A DNA stretch of 64,000 nucleotides, taken from positions 276,011-340,010 of the forward strand of contig NZ_JABFAM010000008.1 of NCBI RefSeq assembly GCF_013623775.1, read 5' to 3'. A program made the translations under genes and the position numbers. The notes under the pieces were generated by a model. That model did no database searches and was not told the DNA's origin. It worked only from the letters and a program-made list of their open reading frames with translations. This stretch comes from Rufibacter sp. XAAS-G3-1 (GTDB lineage: Bacteria; Bacteroidota; Bacteroidia; Cytophagales; Hymenobacteraceae). This document shows, in pieces, positions 43,527 to 51,417 of this stretch. Within the stretch, counting starts at the first letter, position 1. Every line of letters starts with the position of its first letter.

Positions 43527-44657
43527 CTATGAAATCACCGCACCGGCTTCAGCCGAAGTTGGGGCGGAAGCGGTACGGGACGTAGTTAAGAGCAGCTGTT
43601 CCAGTTCATCGGCGCGGTGGCCGTAGGTGTGCTGGGCCAGTACCTTTTTGTAGGCGGCTTCGCCGATGGCTTTGGCACGTTCCGGGGTCAGGTTCTGCAG
43701 TTGCTCGGCCACTTCGGCTCCGTCTTTGGCTACCAGGATTTCGGTCTCCGGCTCGAAGAAGAAGTCAATGCCTTCCCAGTAATCGGTGATGATGCAGGCG
43801 CCGGCGCCGGCGGCTTCAAACACGCGGGTGGCCGGGGAGAAGCCATAGCGGGCCATGCTCTCGCGGCTGATGTTCAGGACGGCTTTGGGCGTGCAGTTGA
43901 AGGCGTTGTGCTCTTTGGTGTACACGTGACCGATGTAGTTCACGTTCGCGCTCATGGGTTTGTCGCCCCAGCCGCTGCCGCCAATGAGGAACTGCTGCTC
44001 GGGTAGTTTGGCGGCTACGTCCAGGAAGAACTGCTCTACGCGGGCTTCGCGGTCGGGCAGGCGGTTGCCCAGGAAAGCCAGGTCACAGTTGAAACGCTCT
44101 TCCGGCTCAACGGGATAATGCGTGGCGGTGTCCAGGGCGTTGTAGATGGGCACGCATTTTTTTGCGCCTAATTTGGCGTACGCGTTGATGACCGGGTCAC
44201 CGCCGCCGTAGGTCAGAATGAGGTCGTATTGCGGAACATGGGCTCTAAATGGGTCGGCGGGGCCGTTCTCTACGCGGTCTAGGGTGGCGGGTGCGTCTAC
44301 GTCCCAGAAAATCACGAGGCAGTTCTGGCTTTGCAGTTTCAGCACCTCGGCTTCCAGCAACTCGTCAAACACACCTACGCCGCTGGCTTTTACTACTACA
44401 TCGGCTGAGGCCGCATCTTCCAGAGCTTTGTACACGGCTTCCTCGGTGGCCGGATACACCACTACTTTGGCGTACTCGGGGTCTGGAATGTCACGGTTTT
44501 CCTGGCGTTGGTAGGCATCGGGTTCATAGAAGGTGACCTGGTGGCCGCGGTCATGCAGCGCCCGCACGATGCCGCGGTAATACGTGGCGGCGCCGTTCCA
44601 GTACGCGGAAACCAGACTAGAACCGAAGAAGGCGATGTTGAGCTTTTTATTCTGCAT
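43527..44657 (-). CDS. CgeB-like glycosyltransferase (copy 2)
   Basis: 376 residues, related along its length to copies 1 and 3: LNIAFFGSSLVSAYWNGAATYYRGI at the start, QNCLVIFWDVDAPATL in the middle and SMARYGFSPATRVFEAAGAGACIITDYWEGIDFFF at the C-terminal nucleotide-sugar site. GT-B fold, cytoplasmic, donor unknown. Its start overlaps the stop of the upstream transferase (44647-45786) by 11 bases, so translation is probably coupled. The C-terminal Ala/Ser/Thr-rich tail is low complexity. Confidence 0.88.
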   Translation of the reverse strand: MQNKKLNIAFFGSSLVSAYWNGAATYYRGIVRALHDRGHQVTFYEPDAYQRQENRDIPDPEYAKVVVYPATEEAVYKALEDAASADVVVKASGVGVFDELLEAEVLKLQSQNCLVIFWDVDAPATLDRVENGPADPFRAHVPQYDLILTYGGGDPVINAYAKLGAKKCVPIYNALDTATHYPVEPEERFNCDLAFLGNRLPDREARVEQFFLDVAAKLPEQQFLIGGSGWGDKPMSANVNYIGHVYTKEHNAFNCTPKAVLNISRESMARYGFSPATRVFEAAGAGACIITDYWEGIDFFFEPETEILVAKDGAEVAEQLQNLTPERAKAIGEAAYKKVLAQHTYGHRADELEQLLLTTSRTASAPTSAEAGAVIS

Positions 44658-45786
44658 GGGTCACAGGAGATTTTGAGGATGGATGGATTTTTTCGGGCGC
44701 GATGCCCAGTTCTTCGCAGATTTCCTCCAGCTCGTTCACGCGGTGGGAGCAGGAGTGCCGACGGTTGATGGTGCGCAACCCGTCGGCGACCATGTCCTGG
44801 GTGCGCCGGGTATCTTGCAACACGCTTTGCAGGTGTTTTTTCATTTCGGCACCGTTTCTGGCCACCAGGAAATCTTCGCCCGGTGTGAACAGACCTTCCG
44901 CATCTTCCCAGGGCGCGGTAATCAAGGGAATACCGCAGGCCAGCGCCTCAAACGGCCGGATGGTAGGAATACCCGGCAAAGCCTCCACGTACGGACGGCG
45001 CGGTACGTGCACGGTCACTTTGTACTTGGCAAATACCTCGGGGGCTTTGTAGTTGGGCAGCCACTCACCGTACTCAATCCCAGCCTCGGCCAGAGATTTG
45101 ATGGCGTGGTCTGGGTAGCGCACGCCGTACACCTTGGCTTTCAGGCCGAGTTCTTTTACCGGGTTCAACAGAAATTCGTGCAGCTCGGCGGTACGTTCCT
45201 CGTCGCCCCAATTGCCAATCCAGACCAAATCACCTTCTTTCTCGGTGGAAGTGCGCGGGTAGAAAATGCGGGTATCGGCGGCTTCGTGCCATGTCCAGGC
45301 TTTCTTCGTCCAGCCCTCGTTCAGGTACAGTTCTTTGATGACATTCCCGAAGGCCAGCACGCCGTCATAGTGGCTTAAGTCATAGGCGGCCATGCTCTCG
45401 CGCTCGGTCACAGCGCGGTGGTGCGTATCATGGAAGAGCAGGCGGTAGTTGTTTTTGCTTCTATGTTCGCCTACCAAACGCACCAGGTCATGGTCGTTCC
45501 ATTCGTGCATTAACACCAAATCAGCACCGGCCAGCACCTCGTCTAAATTGAGCGTGTCCAGTTGGTAAAAATTGGTGTCCAGGCCCGGGTAGTATTGGTG
45601 GAGTTCCTCTATCTTCTCTTCGCCGTACTGCGAAATCAGGTTGCTGAGGCTCCAGCCGTCTTTGGGTTCGTAGACCTGCACGTCATGGCCGCGGCTCTTG
45701 AGTTCCTGTACAATGCCGCGCAGGAAATGGGCATTGCCGTGGTTCCAGTCGGAGAGCAGGGAGTGGTAGAATAAAACCAGTTTCAT
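44647..45786 (-). CDS. CgeB-like glycosyltransferase (copy 3)
   Basis: 379 residues with LVLFYHSLLSDWNHGNAHFLRGIV at the N-terminus, DLVLMHEWNDHDLV and LLFHDTHHR in the Rossmann part, and LPGIPTIRPFEALACGIPLITAPWEDAEGLF as the C-terminal donor site. It is a GT-B transferase of the same group as the next two genes. It overlaps the start of copy 2 by 11 bases. Upstream, a 223-base spacer holds a family C element and separates it from the GT4 gene, so the operon may be continuous across an insertion. Confidence 0.87.
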   Translation of the reverse strand: MKLVLFYHSLLSDWNHGNAHFLRGIVQELKSRGHDVQVYEPKDGWSLSNLISQYGEEKIEELHQYYPGLDTNFYQLDTLNLDEVLAGADLVLMHEWNDHDLVRLVGEHRSKNNYRLLFHDTHHRAVTERESMAAYDLSHYDGVLAFGNVIKELYLNEGWTKKAWTWHEAADTRIFYPRTSTEKEGDLVWIGNWGDEERTAELHEFLLNPVKELGLKAKVYGVRYPDHAIKSLAEAGIEYGEWLPNYKAPEVFAKYKVTVHVPRRPYVEALPGIPTIRPFEALACGIPLITAPWEDAEGLFTPGEDFLVARNGAEMKKHLQSVLQDTRRTQDMVADGLRTINRRHSCSHRVNELEEICEELGIAPEKIHPSSKSPVTHAE

Positions 45787-45853
45787 AGTTCTGTATGTTT
45801 GAGGCTAGTCACTAGATGTTAGCGATTAGGCCTAGTATTCTTGTTATAATTTT

Positions 45854-46008
45854 CACGCATTCCGTCCCCCTTTGAAGGGGGTAGGGGGATGATGTCTCGT
45901 GCAGATAATTGCATTCCCGAGAATCAATATCCTTTGTTTTATTTTTTATTGCTTCGGTTCTTCCACCTGCTTTGTCATCCCCCTACCCCCTTCAGAGGGG
46001 GACGAAGA
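45854..46008. repeat. Family C inverted pair within the glycan operon
   Basis: CCCCCTTTGAAGGGGGTAGG and the complement CCTACCCCCTTCAGAGGGGG about 100 bases apart, with ATTCCCGAGAATC between, as in the copies at 9312 and 35400. It lies between two leftward transferase genes. Confidence 0.8.
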
Positions 46009-46009
46009 T

Positions 46010-47134
46010 TCACAACGTTTCTACCGGGTCTGGCGTAATAGCCGTTTCGCTTTTTGGTAAAGACGCATAGGCTTGCAGGTACTCCTGGGCCATAAGGTCA
46101 GTGGTATAGTCTTGTGCTTTTTTCACTGCTCGGCAGGCCATGATGTTAAGCAGGAATTCGTCTTTAATCAGTTTCTGGAGAATGGCGGCCAGTTCTTCTG
46201 CGTTATGGGTGTCTACGTACTCAGCCGAGGTGCCCCAGATTTCCTTCAAGCTGTTAATCTTGCCTAACACCAACGCGCAACCCGAGAAAGCGGCTTCCAA
46301 AATGGATAGGCCGAACGGCTCGTACATGGCGGGCAGCACGTACAGCGAGGCGCGGGAAAGCCAATCGGCTACTTCGCGCTGCGAGAGCTTGCCCAGGAAA
46401 TGCACGTTTTTGAACAGCTTGTTGTCACCGGTGGACGGATGCACGGCATCTCCGGCAATGTAAATGGGCCAGGAAACCTGGTCGGCGACTTGGGTAAGCA
46501 GGGCGATGTTCTTGGCTTCGTCCCACACGCGGCCCATGCTGAAGATGAAGGGTTCCTTCTGCCCGAAGTGGAAGGCAAGTGGGTCTCTTCCGTTGTTTAT
46601 GACCTTCTTTTGGGAAAACGGCCCGTAAACGGAGGTAGCTTCTTCCAGCATGGCCTGGGTAGGGGCTATCACCAAATCGGCGGCGTGCAGCCCGTCGCGC
46701 ACGCGTTCAAAATACGTGTTCCAGTTGGCGGGGGCATTCTCGCTTTTGAGCGCGCGCCACCAAGTTTGCACGCAGGAATGGATGACCATGAGCACCGGCT
46801 TGTTCCAGGGCAACTGGCCGTGGCAGAAGTTGTTCAGGTGAATAAGGTCTGGGTTGAGTTGGTCGTTCAGTTCCAGCAACCATTGTCCGGCCTGGTCAAC
46901 TTCAGCCCAGGGGTTGTCCATCCACTCCAACTGGTACTCACTTTCGTACACGGTTACGTTGGTGAGGGCCGCCAGTTCCTGCCGTTGTTGCAGGGTAACG
47001 GCCGCGCCCATGGTAGCCAGATAAAAGTGCACGTTATGCGGGGCCAAGGCACGGATGAGCTCCAGACTGTACGTCCAGACCCCGCCCACGCTGTCGGTGG
47101 TCATGAGGACGCGCCGATGCGGTTTATCTACCAT
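46010..47134 (-). CDS. GT4-family glycosyltransferase
   Basis: 374 residues. The N-terminus RVLMTTDSVGGVWTYSLELI is the GT4 acceptor-side signature, and the C-terminal half contains FIFSMGRVWDEAKNIALL and ASLYVLPAMYEPFGLSILEAAFSGCALV, with the E-x7-E motif that binds the nucleotide sugar. It adds a sugar to a lipid-linked glycan in the cytoplasm. The start overlaps the Gfo/Idh/MocA gene by 11 bases, showing it belongs to the same operon. Confidence 0.92.
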   Translation of the reverse strand: MVDKPHRRVLMTTDSVGGVWTYSLELIRALAPHNVHFYLATMGAAVTLQQRQELAALTNVTVYESEYQLEWMDNPWAEVDQAGQWLLELNDQLNPDLIHLNNFCHGQLPWNKPVLMVIHSCVQTWWRALKSENAPANWNTYFERVRDGLHAADLVIAPTQAMLEEATSVYGPFSQKKVINNGRDPLAFHFGQKEPFIFSMGRVWDEAKNIALLTQVADQVSWPIYIAGDAVHPSTGDNKLFKNVHFLGKLSQREVADWLSRASLYVLPAMYEPFGLSILEAAFSGCALVLGKINSLKEIWGTSAEYVDTHNAEELAAILQKLIKDEFLLNIMACRAVKKAQDYTTDLMAQEYLQAYASLPKSETAITPDPVETL

Positions 47135-48161
47135 AGATTTTGTCCAGTACTTCTGCTACTTTCACAAACTGTTCGGCTTCTTCGTTGAATTTCTCGCCGT
47201 TGGCCACGCGCTGCGCCCACTCTACCCCGGCCCGTCCGCCCCAGGCATCCGGCGGGGAAACCAAGGTTTCGGTTTGGGTGCCCCAGAACCGTTCGGCCAC
47301 GAAATCATAGAAAGAGCCGTTTACGTTTTTAAAGGCCGCGCCGCCGTTGGTTCCGTAAAAAGTAGCGCTGATAATGGCTTCCTGCCCGGCGGGCAAGTTC
47401 CAGGAGCAAGTCAACTGCACGTGCGGGCCAGTGGCTAACTGAATGCTGGCAGTAGCGTAGTCTTCTACAGTATCTACAGAAGAGGTCAGGCGCTTGCCTT
47501 TGGAGAACAGGCTGCTGTTCACGCTTTCCACTTCGGGAAAGTCTAGCGTCCAGAGGGCCAAATCTACCAGGTGCACGCCCAAGTCAATCACGCAGCCGCC
47601 GCCAGAGAGTTTCGGGTCATAGAACCACGGTTTGTCGGGGCCATAAGCATTGTGGAACACCAGCTCCACGCCGTAGATGTCGCCCATTTCGCCGGATTTT
47701 ACCAGGTCGTAGACTTTGCGCATGGCCACGGTGCTGCGGTAGGAGAGGTCTACGCCCAAGAGGGTATCGGCTTTGCGGGCGGCTTCCACTACGCGTCTGG
47801 TTTCCTCGGCAAATCGGCCCAAGGGCTTCTGGCAGAAAACGGCTTTGCCACTTTCTAAAGCTTGGATAGATTGGTCGGCGTGGAACGCGCTGGGGGTGGC
47901 GATGACGACGCCGTCTATTTCTTCGGTCAGTAAATCTTCAATGCTTTCACCCACTTTGGCCGCAGGGGCAGTTTTCTGCGCTTCCTCCACGTTCTGAGGG
48001 GCCGGGTCTACCACGGCGGTCACCTCCGCTACGCCTGCGTTGGCGATGGCTTCCATGCGGTTCCGGCCAATCCAGCCGATGCCTAAGAAACCGAGTTTAA
48101 GTGTGTTTGAAGTAGAAGCAGTAGCTTCCTGGGTAGGTTCTGGTAAAGTATCTTCAGTCAT
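47124..48161 (-). CDS. Gfo/Idh/MocA family oxidoreductase
   Basis: The preferred start is the Met at 48161 (MTEDTLPEPTQ), giving 345 residues; the open frame extends back through a repeat. The Rossmann motif is LGFLGIGWIGRNRM, with VVIATPSAFHADQSIQAL, the catalytic-type lysine in VFCQKPLGR (EKP replaced by QKP) and the YDPKLSGGGCVIDLGVHLVDLALW block. It is an NAD(P)-dependent sugar oxidoreductase expected to act on a nucleotide sugar or inositol-type substrate. The Gln before KP differs from the usual Glu. Its stop overlaps the following GT4 gene by 11 bases. Confidence 0.92.
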   Translation of the reverse strand: MTEDTLPEPTQEATASTSNTLKLGFLGIGWIGRNRMEAIANAGVAEVTAVVDPAPQNVEEAQKTAPAAKVGESIEDLLTEEIDGVVIATPSAFHADQSIQALESGKAVFCQKPLGRFAEETRRVVEAARKADTLLGVDLSYRSTVAMRKVYDLVKSGEMGDIYGVELVFHNAYGPDKPWFYDPKLSGGGCVIDLGVHLVDLALWTLDFPEVESVNSSLFSKGKRLTSSVDTVEDYATASIQLATGPHVQLTCSWNLPAGQEAIISATFYGTNGGAAFKNVNGSFYDFVAERFWGTQTETLVSPPDAWGGRAGVEWAQRVANGEKFNEEAEQFVKVAEVLDKIYGR

Positions 48162-48209
48162 TAAAGTAAAGGGTCTGTTAGGTGTTGAGCTTCTTAGTAG
48201 AAGCAAAAG

Positions 48210-48245
48210 GTTTCCCGCCTGTTTCTGTAAAAAGAGGCGGGAAAC
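48210..48245. repeat. Family B palindrome inside the glycan operon
   Basis: GTTTCCCGCCT / AGGCGGGAAAC with a central TGTTTCTGTAAAAAG-like loop region. Confidence 0.8.
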
Positions 48246-48254
48246 GGATTTATA

Positions 48255-48290
48255 AGGTGTACGGACAGGTCGCGACCTGTCCGTACACCT
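48255..48290. repeat. Perfect 36-base palindrome
   Basis: AGGTGTACGGACAGGTCG followed immediately by its exact complement, with no loop. The inner 20 bases are identical to 9783-9802. Confidence 0.93.
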
Positions 48291-48303
48291 CATCATGCCT
48301 GTT

Positions 48304-49308
48304 CTACATGGTGACAATCGCCTTCATGAATCCGTCCGGGCGGTCGGTCAAGGCGGCAAACGCTTCGTCCATGTTTTCCAGCGGGAAGGTGTGGGTGTAG
48401 AGCATCTCGGGTTTGAGGCGGCCGCTTTCCACAGCTTCTACCGCTTCTTTGATGCCGTCTAAGTACATCTGCGGATCGCGTTCGTGGGCGTTGATGACGT
48501 CCAGACCGCGCCAGTTCCAGAGCTGGATGTTCACCTGGCGCATGCCGTCCTGGTGGAAACCGGCAATGATCAATCTGCCACGCTCTTTGCATAACTCGCC
48601 GGCCAGGTTCAGAGGCCATTCTTTGCCGGTGCACTCAATCACGCGGTCGCAGAAAACGTCGCCGGTGAGGTCTTTCACGCGCTCAATGATTTTGTAGTGG
48701 TCATCCATCGGGATGATTTCATCGGCGCCGCATTGCTGGGCGATGTCCAGAGAGAACGGACGCTGGGAGATGGCAATAACCCTGGCGCCCGCCTCTTTGG
48801 CTAATTGTACGAGTAAAGCTCCCAGAAACCCGATGCCCAAGATGGCGACGGTCTGTCCGGCTTTAATATCAGAGCGTTTGAAGATGTTTATGGCGCAGCC
48901 CAACGGCTCGCCGGGGAAAGGTTTGCCCGCCAGAGACTCCGGTAACTTCACCACCGAAGTGGCTTCGGCTACGTCATAGGCGGCGTAGGAATTGTAGGAA
49001 AGGGCGGCTACGCGGTCACCTACGTGCAGGTCTTTCACGTCTTCGCCTACAGCGTCAACAATGCCCCAGCCTTCGTGGCCGGGATTACCGGCCGCAGTAG
49101 GGTAGGAGAACCACTCACGGCCTTCCCACACGGGAATGTTGGACGCGCACAGCCCGCAGCCTTCCAGCTTGATGCGGACTTGCGTGGCAGTTGGTTCTGG
49201 CAGAGCCAGCTCCTGAATTTCAACTTGCTTGGGAGCGGTAATCACCACCGCCGCCATGGTGGAGGCAGAGGCGGTGGGAAGGATTTCTTGGAGTAGGTCG
49301 GTTTGCAT
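48304..49308 (-). CDS. MDR-family zinc-binding dehydrogenase
   Basis: 334 residues. The catalytic domain has GCGLCASNIPVWEGREW (Cys ligand) and GHEGWGIVDAVGEDV (GHE motif); the cofactor domain has VAILGIGFLGALLVQLAKEAGA. The four-cysteine structural zinc lobe of classical alcohol dehydrogenases is not seen. It oxidises or reduces a sugar-type alcohol with NAD(P). It is six bases downstream of the epimerase-fusion gene and 142 bases upstream of the Gfo/Idh gene, in one operon, so it probably works on the same nucleotide-sugar pathway. A Met at residue 18 is an alternative start. Confidence 0.9.
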   Translation of the reverse strand: MQTDLLQEILPTASASTMAAVVITAPKQVEIQELALPEPTATQVRIKLEGCGLCASNIPVWEGREWFSYPTAAGNPGHEGWGIVDAVGEDVKDLHVGDRVAALSYNSYAAYDVAEATSVVKLPESLAGKPFPGEPLGCAINIFKRSDIKAGQTVAILGIGFLGALLVQLAKEAGARVIAISQRPFSLDIAQQCGADEIIPMDDHYKIIERVKDLTGDVFCDRVIECTGKEWPLNLAGELCKERGRLIIAGFHQDGMRQVNIQLWNWRGLDVINAHERDPQMYLDGIKEAVEAVESGRLKPEMLYTHTFPLENMDEAFAALTDRPDGFMKAIVTM

Positions 49309-49314
49309 GTACTG

Positions 49315-51372
49315 TTATGCTACTGCTACGTTATCGGTTTCTTGTTCTAGGGCGACGGGCGCTTTCAAGGAGACTTCAATGCCTCTGGTTTCGCAAAGCC
49401 ACTGGTAGAGTTTGGCTACGCCTTCGGCCACGCTGTTTTTAGGGTACCAGCCGGTGGCCTCGTGGAACTTGCGGATGTCAGACACATAGTAGTGCTGGTC
49501 GCCGGGTCTCCAATCTCCGAAGCTCAGGTTTACTTTCTTGCCGCGGTAGTTGCCAATCAAGTCCAGCAATTCCAGCAAACTGGTGGTGTTTTTTACGCCT
49601 CCGCCAATGTTGAAGGCTTGTCCAGACAGGTCTTTCATGTTTTCCTGCGCCAGCAAAAATGCGTCTACCAGGTCTTCCACAAACAGGATGTCGCGCACCT
49701 GCTTGCCGTCGCCGTAAATGCTGATGGGTTTGTTCTCAATGGCTCTGATAGCGAAGTGCGCTACCCAGCCCTGGTCTTCGTTGCCGTACTGGTGCGGGCC
49801 GTAGATACAACTCATTCTGAAAACCACAGCCGGAATGCCATAGGTTCTGGCATAATCTACCACGTACTGGTCAGCAGCTCCTTTGGAGCAGCCGTACGGA
49901 CTGTGGAAGTCCAGCGGACGCGCCTCAGAAATACCATTGGCTTTGATGTGTTTGTCTGACGGGTTGTAACGGGTGCCATTCTGGATGAAGCGCAGGTCTT
50001 CTAGGCCACCGTACACTTTGTTGGTTGACGTGAACACCAACGGCGGCGGGTTGTCTTGCGCCCTGATGGCTTCCAGAACGTTCACCACGCCACGGGCATT
50101 GATTTCAAAATCCTGGATAGGGCCCGTGAGCGAAGTGGTCACCGCTACCTGCGCCGCGAAATGGAACACCTCGTTGGCGTACTTCATCACGCGTTTCATG
50201 GCTTGTAAGTCGCGGATATCGCCTACGTACACTTCCAATCGGTCACCGTAATTCTGGTGCAGCCATTTCAGGTTAAGTTCTACGCCAATACGGGAAAGGT
50301 TATCAAAAATGAGGACACGTTTGCCTTGTTCCAGCAAGCGTTTGGCTAGGTTGGTGCCCACGAATCCGGCACCACCGGTTACTACGGAGTAGCGCTCCTG
50401 GTCTGAGAAATCTTCCTTGCGGCGGATGAAGTTGAACTTGTCCAGCCCATCCAAGCCGTTCTCAGCCCATAGGCGGTACAGCAGTTTAGGGCAACCATCC
50501 ACGTGCTTCAGGCCGAAGTGATATTTCCGCTCATCCGCGTGAAACTCTTCGGTGGCATTCATGTCTAAATCATGCACACTAGACCAGTAGACTTTGTTTA
50601 CCGGAGCCTTGCATACCTTACGGAATTCCTGGAACTGCTTGAATTCATCGTGCTGCCAGGTAGAGAAACCGGCTTCGGTAATCCAGATTTCAGCTTTGGT
50701 GTTGTTGCGGTCTAAGACTTCGCGCACGCGTTGGATGTTGGCATCCCAGCCTTCCCAATCTTGGTCAAAGACATCGGGGAACCCGTGAATGCCTATGGCA
50801 TCTATGTTCTGCAACACGCCGCGGTTGTACATCAGCTGCAGCCAGTTGGGGTCAATGGGGCTCATGCCACCCAGCACCGTTTTCTTCCCGTGCTGCTTGG
50901 CTACCTGTGCCGCAACAGCAATCATGTGAGAAAACGTATTCCAGTTCTGGTCTAAGGTGTAATCGTATTGGGTTCTGTTGTTAGGCTCGTTCCAAAGTTC
51001 CACCCACTCAAAGTGAATACCTAGCTCAGTAAGAAAGGTGTCCAAAAACGCAGTGAAGGCGTTAGGGTCTTGCGGCGGAGCCGAGGTCTTGGGAGTCACT
51101 GCCAAGGAAATGGGAGTCTCGTGAAAGCAAGGCAATACCTGCACTTGCTTGGCTAAGGTTGGAAGTAGCCAATTGTACCAGGCCTTTCCCTCTTCAGTGG
51201 TATAGGCGGCCCAGGAGATGCCGGTGCGCAGTTCCGTGACGCCCAACTCCGTTACCTCCGCCAGAACAGTTTCTACGCGGGCGTGCTCACCAGGCTGGAA
51301 CCATTGTACCAAGCCGATGGTGGGGGCGGGCAGGGGAGTATGTGTAGGATGTGTGTTGGCGATTCTTGTCAT
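49315..51372 (-). CDS. Fusion of a GH39-like domain and a CDP-paratose 2-epimerase-like domain
   Basis: 685 residues in two modules. Residues 1-325 form a GH39-like barrel in conventional order: IGLVQWFQPGEHARVETVL, LRTGISWAAYT, the acid/base segment WVELWNEPNN, LGGMSPIDPNW, IHGFPDVF and the nucleophile region EIWITEAGFS. Residues from about 335 form an extended SDR: VVTGGAGFVGTNLAKRLL, FHFAAQVAVTTSL, FTSTNKVYGGLEDL and SPYGCSKGAADQY (Tyr-x3-Lys), closest in memory to CDP-paratose 2-epimerase. The fusion suggests that sugar epimerisation and a glycoside-handling step are coupled. It is the second gene of the operon. A second GH39-like protein with rearranged halves is encoded at 29145. Confidence 0.88.
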   Translation of the reverse strand: MTRIANTHPTHTPLPAPTIGLVQWFQPGEHARVETVLAEVTELGVTELRTGISWAAYTTEEGKAWYNWLLPTLAKQVQVLPCFHETPISLAVTPKTSAPPQDPNAFTAFLDTFLTELGIHFEWVELWNEPNNRTQYDYTLDQNWNTFSHMIAVAAQVAKQHGKKTVLGGMSPIDPNWLQLMYNRGVLQNIDAIGIHGFPDVFDQDWEGWDANIQRVREVLDRNNTKAEIWITEAGFSTWQHDEFKQFQEFRKVCKAPVNKVYWSSVHDLDMNATEEFHADERKYHFGLKHVDGCPKLLYRLWAENGLDGLDKFNFIRRKEDFSDQERYSVVTGGAGFVGTNLAKRLLEQGKRVLIFDNLSRIGVELNLKWLHQNYGDRLEVYVGDIRDLQAMKRVMKYANEVFHFAAQVAVTTSLTGPIQDFEINARGVVNVLEAIRAQDNPPPLVFTSTNKVYGGLEDLRFIQNGTRYNPSDKHIKANGISEARPLDFHSPYGCSKGAADQYVVDYARTYGIPAVVFRMSCIYGPHQYGNEDQGWVAHFAIRAIENKPISIYGDGKQVRDILFVEDLVDAFLLAQENMKDLSGQAFNIGGGVKNTTSLLELLDLIGNYRGKKVNLSFGDWRPGDQHYYVSDIRKFHEATGWYPKNSVAEGVAKLYQWLCETRGIEVSLKAPVALEQETDNVAVA

Positions 51373-51417
51373 ACGGTTTAAGCTTCTTTTTAAGAAAACA
51401 GGTCAGAAACGCAGAAC

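Noticed and set aside
46400..47188. Long antisense frame over the GT4 gene
   Set aside because: High-GC antisense shadow; the opposite strand has clear GT4 motifs.
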